DNA of 64,000 nucleotides from the NCBI RefSeq assembly GCF_004570325.1, contig NZ_SPQO01000002.1, positions 186,001 through 250,000 on the forward strand. The letters run 5' to 3'. This DNA is from Mycobacterium sp. PS03-16 (GTDB lineage Bacteria > Actinomycetota > Actinomycetes > Mycobacteriales > Mycobacteriaceae). Of this stretch, positions 37,539 to 45,750 are shown one piece after another. The notes beneath the pieces are model-generated. The model was not told the DNA's origin. It was given only the letters and a program-made list of their open reading frames with translations, and searched no databases. The position numbers and the translations under genes were made by a program. The first letter of the stretch is position 1. Each line of letters opens with the position of its first letter.

Positions 37539-37559
37539 CGGCGATCGAGGAGATCGCCG
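37539..37559 (-). promoter_or_regulatory. leader stem-loop of porin 4
   Basis: CGGCGATC-5 nt-GATCGCCG, eight perfect pairs; bases differ from porins 1 and 3 in a way that keeps pairing. Confidence 0.55.
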
Positions 37560-37678
37560 AGTGTTGTTGGTTGGGTGCCTGGCCGACCGCTCCACACACA
37601 CCTCGCAAGATCAACATGTGAGTGGGATTAGAGACCCCACACGCCGCTCTTACGCCTAGCTCATTGTTTGACACAGGG

Positions 37679-37707
37679 AACATAACGGGGAGGCATCCGA
37701 CCGGCAA
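37679..37707 (-). promoter_or_regulatory. porin 4 promoter
   Basis: TTGCCG-N17-TATGTT on the minus strand, with the same -10 and spacing as the porin 2 promoter. Predicted leader about 150 nt. Confidence 0.55.
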
Positions 37708-37910
37708 CGCAAGCCGTCGGGCGTGCGTCGCCCGCGTTACCGCCGGTACGGGATTTGCTGGAGATGTGCTGAGGCCCCGCGTGCCTGGCGGCGCCGACCG
37801 CGGCCGTTGATTCGGGGCGGCTCGGCGTCCGGCCTCGTCAGGCGGCGTCAAACGGCAAAAATGACCGGCGCCTCATCGACTGAGGGCGATATTCCCAGAG
37901 AAGTCACAGG
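37708..37910. other. region between porin 4 promoter and small ORF
   Basis: About 200 nt beyond the porin 4 promoter up to the small ORF stop. Several GC-rich imperfect repeats occur, but I see no gene and no clear terminator. Confidence 0.4.
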
Positions 37911-38069
37911 TCACTCGTGGTGGGGCGGAACGTTTTCCTGCAACCAGCGGTCTCGGTCTGCGTCGCGCTCGCCCGGCTCGGCGGCCCGTTCATCGGCAGT
38001 TGTCTCGGGAAGTATCTCGCCGAAGATCTTGTTAACTGAGTCGCGCCGGCGCGGCGGCGGGTATGTCAT
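37911..38069 (-). CDS. small conserved-looking protein (52 aa) under a CRP-type site
   Basis: An ORF of 52 codons: MTYPPPRRRDSVNKIFGEIL, then an acidic central part (ETTADERAAEPGERDADRD) and the end RWLQENVPPHHE. It has no membrane segment or signal peptide. The arrangement (basic start, acidic middle, PPHH end) resembles short mycobacterial proteins I recall, but no function is known. GAGAAGG lies 7 nt before ATG, and a perfect TGTGA-N6-TCACA palindrome lies 14 nt upstream. It sits between moaB2 and the porin array, same strand. Confidence 0.6.
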   Translation of the reverse strand: MTYPPPRRRDSVNKIFGEILPETTADERAAEPGERDADRDRWLQENVPPHHE

Positions 38070-38082
38070 GACAAACCTTCTC

Positions 38083-38098
38083 TGTGATGAAGATCACA
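38083..38098. promoter_or_regulatory. perfect CRP-type binding site
   Basis: TGTGATGAAGATCACA matches TGTGA-N6-TCACA exactly. It is 14-29 nt upstream of the small ORF start, close enough to act as repressor site or roadblock unless transcription starts within the gap. Confidence 0.7.
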
Positions 38099-38169
38099 AC
38101 CCAGGCCGGATTGCTGTTCACCTTCTCGTAACACTGCAGACAGTAGCCATCACAGCAACCAATGAGAAA

Positions 38170-38204
38170 CGCCGAGCCGACGCTGGAATCGCGTCGTCTC
38201 GGCG
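38170..38204 (-). terminator. terminator of moaB2
   Basis: Arms 38170-38183 and 38191-38204 pair at 13 of 14 positions around a 7-nt loop, 22 nt after the moaB2 stop. Confidence 0.7.
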
Positions 38205-38225
38205 TCTCGGCAGGCCGTACCGGCG

Positions 38226-38723
38226 TCAGATCTCGAGGCTCGATAGCTGTCCGATGATCTGCACGGCCAACGGGCCGAGCGTGGCCATGCCGTCACGCAC
38301 CGCCGCACGGGACCCGGCGATGTTGACCACGAGCGTGCTGCCGGAGATGCCGGCCAGACCCCGCGAGACCCCGGCGTCGACGATGCCGGCAGACAGCCCG
38401 GAGGCCCGCAGCGCCTCGGAGATGCCGAGCAGCTCGCGGTCCAGGATGTCGCGGGTGGCCTCGGGCGTGACGTCACGGGGAGTGACACCCGTGCCGCCCA
38501 CTGACACCACGAGGTCGACCCCACCGATCACGGCGGTGTTCAGAGCGTTGCGGATCTCCACCTCGTCCGCGGACACCACGACGACGCCGTCGACGACGAA
38601 CCCCGTCTCACCGAGCAACTCGGTGACCAACGGACCGCTGTGGTCCTCTTCGTCGCCGTGGGCGGTGCGGTCATCGACGACGATGACGAGCGCCCGGCCC
38701 ACCAACTCCCCTGGCTGTTCCAT
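38226..38723 (-). CDS. moaB2: MoaB/MogA-family molybdopterin protein MoaB2
   Basis: A 165-residue MoaB/MogA-fold protein. VSVGGTGVTPRDVTPEATRDIL is the molybdopterin-binding GGTG segment, and GLAGISGSTLVVNIAGSRAAV continues the fold. ATG at 38723 (MEQPGELVG) is preferred: TACGGT (38731-38736 minus) lies 7 nt upstream with no Shine-Dalgarno. Adjacent to pepD-mprB-mprA as in M. tuberculosis, where this gene belongs to the MprA/SigE stress locus. Confidence 0.92.
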   Translation of the reverse strand: MEQPGELVGRALVIVVDDRTAHGDEEDHSGPLVTELLGETGFVVDGVVVVSADEVEIRNALNTAVIGGVDLVVSVGGTGVTPRDVTPEATRDILDRELLGISEALRASGLSAGIVDAGVSRGLAGISGSTLVVNIAGSRAAVRDGMATLGPLAVQIIGQLSSLEI

Positions 38724-38730
38724 GACCTCA

Positions 38731-38736
38731 ACCGTA
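38731..38736 (-). promoter_or_regulatory. -10 of moaB2 (leaderless)
   Basis: TACGGT, 7 nt before ATG; decides the short start. Confidence 0.55.
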
Positions 38737-38794
38737 TATGTGGGCGCAGACAGCGGCGCAGCCACTCGCAGGGTGCCCACCGGGCTGTCGGCGA

Positions 38795-40123
38795 TCACTG
38801 CTGCGCCTTCCCCAGCGTCACCTGCACACTCTGCGGCTTACCGGAGGGATCGACGTAGGTCAGCGTCACCTTCTCCCCTGGCGCCTTGGAGCGCACCGCG
38901 GCCACGAGCGCGTCGGCGCTGTTGATCACGCGATCGTCGACCTTGGTGACCACCACACCGCTGGGCAGGCCGGCGGCGGCCGCGGCCCCGCCGTTGGTCA
39001 CCTCGACGATCTTGGCGCCGTCGGAGGCGGTGTCATTGCTGACCTGGACGCCGAGCGAGGCATGCGACGCCGAACCGTTCTGGATCAGTTCGTCGGCGAT
39101 CCGCTTGGCCTGGTCGACCGGGATCGCGAAGCCGAGCCCGATCGACCCGCTCTGGGCCTGCGGACCGGCGTCGCCGCCCAGGGTGGCGATGGCGGAGTTG
39201 ACGCCGACCAGCTCACCGTTCATGTTGACCAGCGCGCCGCCGGAATTACCCGGGTTGATCGCGGCGTCGGTCTGGATGGCGTCCAGCACGGTGTTCTGGT
39301 TGCGGGCGTCACCACCGGCGGCCACCGGGCGGTTGAGCGCGCTGATGATGCCCGTGGTGACCGTCCCCTCCAGGCCCAGCGGGGAGCCGATCGCCACGAC
39401 GTCCTGGCCGACCCGCAGATTGCTCGACGAACCGAGCGTGATCGGCGTCAGCCCGGACACGTTCTCGGCGCGGACCACCGCGATGTCGCTGCTCGGATCG
39501 GTGCCGACGACCTCGAACCCCGTGGTGCGGCCGTCGGAGAAGATGACCTTGGTCTGCGCCTGACCGTCCGCGGCCGCCGCCACCACGTGATTGTTGGTCA
39601 GGATCAGACCGTCCGAGGTGAGCACGATGCCCGAGCCCTCCTCAGCGGCGCGGCCCATGTTGGTCTCCAGCTTCACCACGCTGGGCACCACCTTGGCGGC
39701 CACCTGTTCCACCGACCCGGCCGGCAGGGCGGCCGCGGGCACGCTCGGTGCGGCGCCGGTGATCGAGTTGCTCCAGGACGGCCGGTTGTCCTGCGCCATG
39801 GTGGCCACCCCGCCGCCGATACCCGCCGACACCAGGGCCACCGCAAGCGCTCCCGCGGTCAGACTCAGTGCGCGCGAACGCTTCTGAGCGGGACGGGGAT
39901 TCGGCATGACGGTGGTCGGATGGGCGGCGCCGCGGTACGGGTCATAGGGCGCCCGGAACTGCTGGTGCTGCTGGTGATGCTGCGGCTGGGCGGCGTAGCG
40001 CCAGTCATACGGCTGCTGCGGGTAGGCATCCGGCCGGTGCCCACCCGGATATCCGGAGTCCTGCCCGCCCGGGCGATGCCCCGGCTGCTGCGGCGGCGGT
40101 GAATACCGTGGGTGGTTCGTCAT
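38795..40123 (-). CDS. pepD: HtrA-like serine protease PepD
   Basis: A 442-residue membrane-anchored protease of envelope quality control. A cytoplasmic Pro/Gln/His/Tyr-rich N-terminus (about 80 residues) leads to one transmembrane helix (SLTAGALAVALVSAGIGGG). The trypsin-like domain has catalytic His in TNNHVV, Asp in SSDIAVV and Ser in NPGNSGGALV. A PDZ domain closes the protein (LGVQVSNDT to LTYVDPSGKP). In M. tuberculosis PepD is regulated by MprA and feeds back on MprB. A direct repeat at 40202-40219 matches the one upstream of mprA. Confidence 0.96.
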   Translation of the reverse strand: MTNHPRYSPPPQQPGHRPGGQDSGYPGGHRPDAYPQQPYDWRYAAQPQHHQQHQQFRAPYDPYRGAAHPTTVMPNPRPAQKRSRALSLTAGALAVALVSAGIGGGVATMAQDNRPSWSNSITGAAPSVPAAALPAGSVEQVAAKVVPSVVKLETNMGRAAEEGSGIVLTSDGLILTNNHVVAAAADGQAQTKVIFSDGRTTGFEVVGTDPSSDIAVVRAENVSGLTPITLGSSSNLRVGQDVVAIGSPLGLEGTVTTGIISALNRPVAAGGDARNQNTVLDAIQTDAAINPGNSGGALVNMNGELVGVNSAIATLGGDAGPQAQSGSIGLGFAIPVDQAKRIADELIQNGSASHASLGVQVSNDTASDGAKIVEVTNGGAAAAAGLPSGVVVTKVDDRVINSADALVAAVRSKAPGEKVTLTYVDPSGKPQSVQVTLGKAQQ

Positions 40124-40201
40124 GTGGCTTCGGCGCTCTTCCTCGTATGTGGTTCCGTCAGTTGGTCAACGAAGGCGATGTCCTCACAGTGCCCAGATGG
40201 A

Positions 40202-40219
40202 CTGAGAATCCACTTAGAG
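40202..40219 (-). promoter_or_regulatory. MprA-box-like direct repeat upstream of pepD
   Basis: Minus strand CTCTAAG-tgga-TTCTCAG, two half-sites 11 nt apart, 79 nt before the pepD start. Same architecture as the mprA element. Confidence 0.6.
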
Positions 40220-40266
40220 AACCGTTGCAGCAAACCGAGACTTCGTTTCGGCGGACGTGGTGCTGA

Positions 40267-41775
40267 TCACTCATTCTCTTTACGTGAACGGGCCGAGTCC
40301 AGAGCAGCACCGTCGTATGTCACCGAATCGTTTCCCGCATGACCGTTGAGCGAGCTCACCGGCCGGCCCGGCAGCATGACGACGATCGAGGTGCCCGGCG
40401 GGTCCGCACCCGGGTCGGTGTCCTCGATGCGCAGTGCCCCACCGTGTTTGAGCACCACCTGCTTGACGATGGCCAGTCCGAGGCCCGAACCGGGCATCGC
40501 CCGTGCGGCGGTGGACCGGTAGAACCGCTCGAACACCAGCCGGCGTTCGGCCGGCGGGATGCCCGGCCCGCGGTCGGACACCACGAGGTCGGCGTGCACG
40601 GGATCGGTCTGCGTCAACCGGACTCCCACCCGGCCGCCGGGCGGACTCCACTTGGCCGCATTGTCAAGCAGATTCAACACGGCCCGCCCCAGCCCCGCGG
40701 CGTCGCCGTACACCTGCCACGGCATGACGTCGACGTCGAACTCGATGTCGTTGCGCCGCCGCCGGACTCGTTCCAGGCTGCGATCCACGACCTCGGATAT
40801 GTCGACGGGCTCGTAGATCACCCCGCCGGCCTCGTCGCGGGTGAGGTCAACCAGATCGCCCACGAGGGTGGACAGTTCCTCGATCTGGGCGATGACGTCG
40901 GCGCGCAGGTCCGCCATCTCCTCCTCCGGCAGCCGCGGTGCGCCCGGCGCCATCGAGGCCATCAGCAGTTCGACGTTGGTGCGCAACGACGTCAGCGGGG
41001 TGCGCAGTTCGTGGCCCGCATCGGACACCAACCGCGCCTGTCGCTCCCGGGACTCGGTGAGCGCGCGCAGCATCATGTTGAACGCCTCGGTCAGGCGGGC
41101 GAGTTCGTCGCTGCCGTACACCGGGATCGGCCGCAGGTCATCGGTGCGGGCCACCCGTTCGGCGGCCTGGGTCAGCCGGCCCACCGGGCGCAGGCCCGCC
41201 CGCGCCACCATGCCACCGGCGATCGCCGCGACCGCCACCCCGACGCCCCCGACGATCAGCAACACGGTGCCGAGCCGGCCGAGCACCTGTCCCGTCGGGG
41301 CCAGGCTCTTGCTGATCAGCAGCGAGCTGCCATTGGTCAGGTGGACGGCCAGCACCCGCTGGTGGTTGGCGGTGCGCAGCGACAGCAGGAGTTCACCGGA
41401 GATGACGTCCTTCTCGGCCTCGCCGAGCGGGAGGGTCTGACCCTGCTGATTGGCGGTGTAGATCGACCGGCCCGGATTGACCAGCATCGCGTTGACGTCC
41501 GAGTACGCGGTTCCCTCGATGGCCTTGCCGGGGTCCGCGGCCAGCGACCCGCTCTCGATGAGCAGCCGGGCGCGGCTGTGCAGCTGGTTGTCGATGTCGT
41601 CGTAGAGCGCACGGGACACCACCGCATAGACGGCGAGCGACATCAGCACCACCACCATCGCCACCATCGACATCGCCAGCAGCATCACCCGCCACCGCAG
41701 CGACAACGAGCTGGTGTTGCGCAGCGGCTTCTGCCGCGGGGCCTGCGACGGTACGGGATGAGGTGGCAGGACCAT
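40267..41775 (-). CDS. mprB: sensor histidine kinase MprB
   Basis: A 502-residue two-pass kinase. N-terminal transmembrane helix near residues 31-52, extracytoplasmic domain of about 130 residues, second helix (LLIVGGVGVAVAAIAGG), HAMP, then the phosphoacceptor motif SDAGHELRTPLTSLRTN, N-box NLLDNAAKWSPPG, and G-boxes SDRGPGIPP and PGSGLGLAIVKQV. It senses envelope stress and phosphorylates MprA. Start ATG overlaps the mprA stop (TGATG). Confidence 0.96.
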   Translation of the reverse strand: MVLPPHPVPSQAPRQKPLRNTSSLSLRWRVMLLAMSMVAMVVVLMSLAVYAVVSRALYDDIDNQLHSRARLLIESGSLAADPGKAIEGTAYSDVNAMLVNPGRSIYTANQQGQTLPLGEAEKDVISGELLLSLRTANHQRVLAVHLTNGSSLLISKSLAPTGQVLGRLGTVLLIVGGVGVAVAAIAGGMVARAGLRPVGRLTQAAERVARTDDLRPIPVYGSDELARLTEAFNMMLRALTESRERQARLVSDAGHELRTPLTSLRTNVELLMASMAPGAPRLPEEEMADLRADVIAQIEELSTLVGDLVDLTRDEAGGVIYEPVDISEVVDRSLERVRRRRNDIEFDVDVMPWQVYGDAAGLGRAVLNLLDNAAKWSPPGGRVGVRLTQTDPVHADLVVSDRGPGIPPAERRLVFERFYRSTAARAMPGSGLGLAIVKQVVLKHGGALRIEDTDPGADPPGTSIVVMLPGRPVSSLNGHAGNDSVTYDGAALDSARSRKENE

Positions 41776-42467
41776 CAGGGCGGTGTCTCGCGGAGCACGT
41801 AGCCCACGCCCCGCACCGTGTGGATCAGCCGCGGCTCGCCCGACGCCTCGGTCTTGCGGCGCAGGTAGCCGATGTACACCTCGAGCGCATTGCCCGACGT
41901 CGGGAAGTCGAAGCCCCAGACTTCCTCGAGGATGCGGCTACGGGTCAGCACCCGGCGCGGATTGGCGATCAGCATTTCCAGCAACGCGAACTCGGTGCGG
42001 GTGAGGCTGATCTGCCGCGATCCGCGGGTCACCTCGCGGGTCGCCGGATCCAGCGTCAGGTCCAGGAAGGTCAGGGCCGGCGACTCGGGCCCGTCGTCGG
42101 GGGTGGTGCGGCGCAGCAGCGCCCGCATCCGCGCGAGCAACTCCTCGAGCGCGAACGGCTTGGGCAGGTAGTCGTCGGCGCCGGCGTCGAGCCCGGCCAC
42201 CCGCTCGGAGACCGAATCGCGGGCGGTCAGGACCAGAATGGGCAGGTCATCACCCGTGCTGCGCAGCTGACGGCACACCTCGAGACCGTCCAGCCGGGGC
42301 ATCATCACATCGAGGACCACGGCGTCGGGACGGTCGTTGGCAATCAGATCGAGAGCCTCGACCCCGTCTTGGGCCAACTCGACCGAGTATCCGTTGAACG
42401 ACAGGGACCGGCGCAGCGATTCGCGCACGGCACGATCGTCATCGACGACAAGAATCCGCACAGCCAC
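41775..42467 (-). CDS. mprA: response regulator MprA
   Basis: A 230-residue OmpR/PhoB-type regulator. Receiver domain with acidic pocket VVDDD, phospho-aspartate in [12 protein letters not shown], Thr in VLTARD and Lys in YLPKPF; winged-helix domain [12 protein letters not shown] to [11 protein letters not shown] (here [10 protein letters not shown]). GTG at 42467 ([11 protein letters not shown]). A pair of CTCTCAG repeats lies 17 nt upstream, fitting autoregulation. Confidence 0.96.
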   Translation of the reverse strand: MAVRILVVDDDRAVRESLRRSLSFNGYSVELAQDGVEALDLIANDRPDAVVLDVMMPRLDGLEVCRQLRSTGDDLPILVLTARDSVSERVAGLDAGADDYLPKPFALEELLARMRALLRRTTPDDGPESPALTFLDLTLDPATREVTRGSRQISLTRTEFALLEMLIANPRRVLTRSRILEEVWGFDFPTSGNALEVYIGYLRRKTEASGEPRLIHTVRGVGYVLRETPP

Positions 42468-42483
42468 AGTCTCAACCCAAGCC

Positions 42484-42501
42484 CTGAGAGTGGGCTGAGA
42501 G
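42484..42501 (-). promoter_or_regulatory. MprA-box-like direct repeat upstream of mprA
   Basis: Minus strand CTCTCAG-ccca-CTCTCAG, two identical half-sites at an 11-nt period. Confidence 0.65.
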
Positions 42502-42529
42502 GCGCGCCGCTAATACGGCAAAAGCGACC

Positions 42530-42703
42530 TCAGCGACGGTCGAGGTCGATCAGTCCGAGTCGGGCGGCCTTGAGCAGGCGGCGCGGCACGCGACGCTGCT
42601 GCCCGGCCACCGTGACACCGACGAGTTCGGTCGGCTTGGCCTTCCACTGCGCGCGGCGGCTACGGGTGTTCGAGCGCGACATTCTGCGCTTGGGCACAGC
42701 CAT
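42530..42703 (-). CDS. rpmF: 50S ribosomal protein L32
   Basis: A 57-residue basic ribosomal protein, [20 protein letters not shown] at the start and [21 protein letters not shown] at the end, matching mycobacterial L32 in length. It has no cysteine, so it does not bind zinc. GAGGAGAAG lies before ATG. It lies 62 nt upstream of mprA in the same direction; the MprA-type repeat lies between them. Confidence 0.93.
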   Translation of the reverse strand: MAVPKRRMSRSNTRSRRAQWKAKPTELVGVTVAGQQRRVPRRLLKAARLGLIDLDRR

Positions 42704-42862
42704 GATGAAGCTTCTCCTCGTACGGGGGGTCAGTGCCACGCAACATCCGCTGTACGCGGGCCGCCGGCAAGTGCCCTTCAGGATAGCCGGTGCGCTGCGC
42801 CGCCTCCAAAACGCGGCGGCGCGCCCGGATGCGGACCTTGACGTGGGACCGGAGGTACCGTC

Positions 42863-42879
42863 TAACCTACCGGTTGGTT
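42863..42879 (+). promoter_or_regulatory. promoter with TetR-like operator for the acyl-CoA cluster
   Basis: TAACCT (42863-42868) is a -10 hexamer embedded in the inverted repeat AACCTACCGGTTGGTT (42864-42879), which is symmetrical at 14 of 16 positions. A repressor bound here would occlude the promoter. No TetR gene is in the window. Confidence 0.55.
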
Positions 42880-42907
42880 GGCACATCGACGAGGATGGGA
42901 GCACCGG

Positions 42908-44605
42908 TTGCCCGAGCCCGTTCGCATCGGCAACTGCTCGGGGTTCTACGGCGACCGCCTGGCAGCGATGCGCGAGATGATCACCGGCGGTGAGCTCGAC
43001 TACCTCACCGGCGACTATCTCGCCGAGCTGACCATGCTGATCCTCGCCCGCGACCGGGCGAAGGACCCCGGCCGCGGCTACGCCAAGACCTTCCTCACCC
43101 AACTCGAGGACTGCCTCGGCCTGGCAGCAGAGCGCGGGGTGCGCATCGTGACCAACGCCGGCGGGCTCAACCCCGCCGGGCTGGCCGCCGCGGTTCGCGG
43201 GCTCGTCGACCGGTTGGGGCTGAGCCTGACGGTCGCACACGTCGAGGGCGACGACCTCGTCGGCCGGGCGGCCGAGTTCGGCTTCGACAACCCGCTCGCG
43301 GCCAACGCCTACCTCGGTGCGTGGGGCATCGCCGACTGCCTGACCGCGGGCGCCGACGTGGTGGTCACCGGACGCGTCACCGACGCCTCGGTGATCGTCG
43401 GTCCGGCCGCCGCGCACCACGGCTGGGCGCGCACCGACTACGACGCGCTCGCCGGCGCGATCGCCGCCGGTCACGTCATCGAATGCGGCGCACAGGCCAC
43501 CGGCGGCAACTACGCCTTCTTCACCGACATCGCCGACCTCGGCCGTCCCGGGTTTCCGCTGGCCGAGATCCACGCCGACGGCTCGTCGGTGATCACCAAG
43601 CACCCGGGCACCGGCGGCGCGGTCACCATCGGCACGGTCACCGCCCAGCTGCTCTACGAGATCGGCGGGGCGCGCTACGCCAACCCCGACGCCACGCTGC
43701 GCGTCGACACCGTCGAGCTGTCCGACGACGGCCGGGACCGGGTGCGGATCAGCGGCGTACGGGGCGAACCGCCCCCACCGACGCTGAAGGTGTCGCTGAA
43801 CAGCATCGGCGGGTTCCGCAACGAGATGACGCTGGTGCTGACCGGTCTGGACATCGAGGCCAAGGCCGAACTGGTGCGCCGCCAGCTGGAGGCGTCACTC
43901 ACGGTCACGCCGGCCGAGCTCGAGTGGACGCTGGCCCGGACCGACCACCCGGACGCCGACACCGAGGAGGCCGCGAGCGCGCTGCTGCGCTGCGTGGTGC
44001 GCGACCCGGACCCGGCCACCGTCGGGCGGCAGTTCTCCTCGGCCGCAGTCGAACTGGCGCTGGCCAGTTACCCCGGCTTCCACGCCACCAGCCCGCCGGG
44101 TCCGGGCCAGGTCTTCGGGGTGTTCTCCCCGGCGTTCGTACCCGCCGCCGACGTCCCGCACATCGCGGTGCACCCGGACGGCACCCGCCACGACATCGCC
44201 TGCGCGACAGAGACGCTGGAGCTGACGCCGGTGCCGACGCCCGAGGTACCGGCGTTCGGCGGCTCCGGCGCGACCCGGCGGGCGCCACTGGGCACGATCG
44301 CCGGGGCGCGCAGCGGCGACAAGGGCGGCAGCGCGAACATCGGCGTCTGGGTCGGCACGGACGTCGAGTTCCGTTGGCTGGTCGAAGCCCTCACCGTCGA
44401 CGCGCTGCGCGAACTGCTGCCCGAGACCGCCGGCCTGCCGGTCACCCGTCACCTGCTGCCGAACCTGCGGGCGGTGAACTTCGTGATCGATGACATCCTC
44501 GGCCAGGGCGTCGCCTACCAGGCCCGGTTCGACCCGCAGGCCAAGGGTCTCGGCGAATGGCTGCGCAGCCGTCACCTCGACATCCCGGAGGAGTTGTTCC
44601 CGTGA
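42908..44605 (+). CDS. AtuA-like acyclic terpene utilization family protein
   Basis: A 565-residue protein of the AtuA (DUF1446) family. The N-terminal domain has [18 protein letters not shown] and [21 protein letters not shown]; the C-terminal AtuA-like fold shows [21 protein letters not shown] at 42908 is the likely start, 7 nt after GGGAG. Family members are found with geranyl-CoA or related carboxylases but the reaction is not established. Its stop overlaps fadE13 (GTGA). Equivalent of Rv0976c. Confidence 0.85.
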   Translation: MPEPVRIGNCSGFYGDRLAAMREMITGGELDYLTGDYLAELTMLILARDRAKDPGRGYAKTFLTQLEDCLGLAAERGVRIVTNAGGLNPAGLAAAVRGLVDRLGLSLTVAHVEGDDLVGRAAEFGFDNPLAANAYLGAWGIADCLTAGADVVVTGRVTDASVIVGPAAAHHGWARTDYDALAGAIAAGHVIECGAQATGGNYAFFTDIADLGRPGFPLAEIHADGSSVITKHPGTGGAVTIGTVTAQLLYEIGGARYANPDATLRVDTVELSDDGRDRVRISGVRGEPPPPTLKVSLNSIGGFRNEMTLVLTGLDIEAKAELVRRQLEASLTVTPAELEWTLARTDHPDADTEEAASALLRCVVRDPDPATVGRQFSSAAVELALASYPGFHATSPPGPGQVFGVFSPAFVPAADVPHIAVHPDGTRHDIACATETLELTPVPTPEVPAFGGSGATRRAPLGTIAGARSGDKGGSANIGVWVGTDVEFRWLVEALTVDALRELLPETAGLPVTRHLLPNLRAVNFVIDDILGQGVAYQARFDPQAKGLGEWLRSRHLDIPEELFP

Positions 44606-45750
44606 GTATCTGGCACACACCCGAGCGCGAACAGCTACGGAAGTCGGTGCGCGCCTTCGCCGAACGCGAGGTGCTGCCGCACGTCGCCGAGTGGGAGCGC
44701 ATCGGTGAGCTGCCGCGCGATCTGCACCGCAAGGCGGGTGAGGCGGGTCTGCTCGGCGCCGGGATGCCCGAGTCGGTGGGCGGGGGCGGCGGCGACGGCG
44801 CCGACGCGGTGGTGATCTGCGAGGAGATGCACTACGCCGGCGCGCCGGGCGGGGTGTTCGCGTCGCTGTTCACCTGCGGCATCTCGACCCCGCACATGGC
44901 CGCCTCCGGCGATGCACGGCTGATCGACACCTACGTGCGGCCCACCCTGCGCGGCGAGCTGATCGGCAGCCTCGCGATCACCGAACCCGGCGGCGGCTCC
45001 GACGTCGGGCACCTGACCACCCGCGCGGTCCGCGACGGAGACGAGTACATCGTCAACGGCGCCAAGACCTACATCACCTCCGGCGTCCGGGCCGACTACG
45101 TCGTCACCGCGGTGCGCACCGGCGGACCCGGCGCGGGCGGCGTGTCGCTGCTCGTCGTCGACAAGGGGACGCCGGGGTTCGAGGTGAGCCGCAAGCTCGA
45201 CAAGATGGGGTGGCGGTCGTCGGACACCGCCGAGCTGTCCTACACCGACGTCCGGGTGCCGGCGGCCAACCTGGTGGGCCCCGAGAACAGCGGATTCCTG
45301 CAGATCGCCGGCGCCTTCGTCGCCGAGCGGGTGGGTCTCGCCGCGCAGGCCTACGCCAGCGCGCAACGGTGCCTGGACCTCACCGTGCAGTGGTGCCGCG
45401 ACCGCGAGACGTTCGGCCGACCGCTGATCTCCCGGCAGTCGGTGCAGAACACGCTGGCCGAGATGGCCCGGCGGGTCGACGTCGCGCGGATCTACACCCG
45501 CCACGTCGTGGAACGGCAGCTGTCGGGTGAGCAGAACCTCATCGCCGAGGTGTGCTTCGCCAAGAACACCGCGGTCGAGGCCGGTGAGTGGGTGGCCAAC
45601 CAGGCGGTGCAGCTGTTCGGCGGCATGGGCTACATGGCCGAGTCGGAGGTCGAACGGCAGTACCGCGACATGCGAATCCTCGGGATCGGCGGCGGAACCA
45701 CCGAAATCCTCACCGCACTGGCGGCCAAGACGCTGGGATATCAGTCGTGA
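44602..45750 (+). CDS. fadE13: acyl-CoA dehydrogenase FadE13
   Basis: A 382-residue flavoprotein dehydrogenating acyl-CoA at the alpha-beta bond. ITEPGGGSDVGHL and the YITSG segment are FAD/substrate motifs; QLFGGMGYMAESEVERQYRD followed by GGGTTEIL is the C-terminal signature. GTG at 44602 overlaps the upstream stop; a GGAGGAG site lies before it. Second gene of the coupled six-gene cluster; likely supplies the enoyl-CoA for the carboxylase. Confidence 0.92.
   Translation: MSIWHTPEREQLRKSVRAFAEREVLPHVAEWERIGELPRDLHRKAGEAGLLGAGMPESVGGGGGDGADAVVICEEMHYAGAPGGVFASLFTCGISTPHMAASGDARLIDTYVRPTLRGELIGSLAITEPGGGSDVGHLTTRAVRDGDEYIVNGAKTYITSGVRADYVVTAVRTGGPGAGGVSLLVVDKGTPGFEVSRKLDKMGWRSSDTAELSYTDVRVPAANLVGPENSGFLQIAGAFVAERVGLAAQAYASAQRCLDLTVQWCRDRETFGRPLISRQSVQNTLAEMARRVDVARIYTRHVVERQLSGEQNLIAEVCFAKNTAVEAGEWVANQAVQLFGGMGYMAESEVERQYRDMRILGIGGGTTEILTALAAKTLGYQS

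Noticed and set aside
37519..37851. N-terminal extension of the porin 4 reading frame
   Set aside because: The open frame continues upstream, but the signal peptide starts at 37518, the added part has no export features, and it covers the leader hairpin and promoter.
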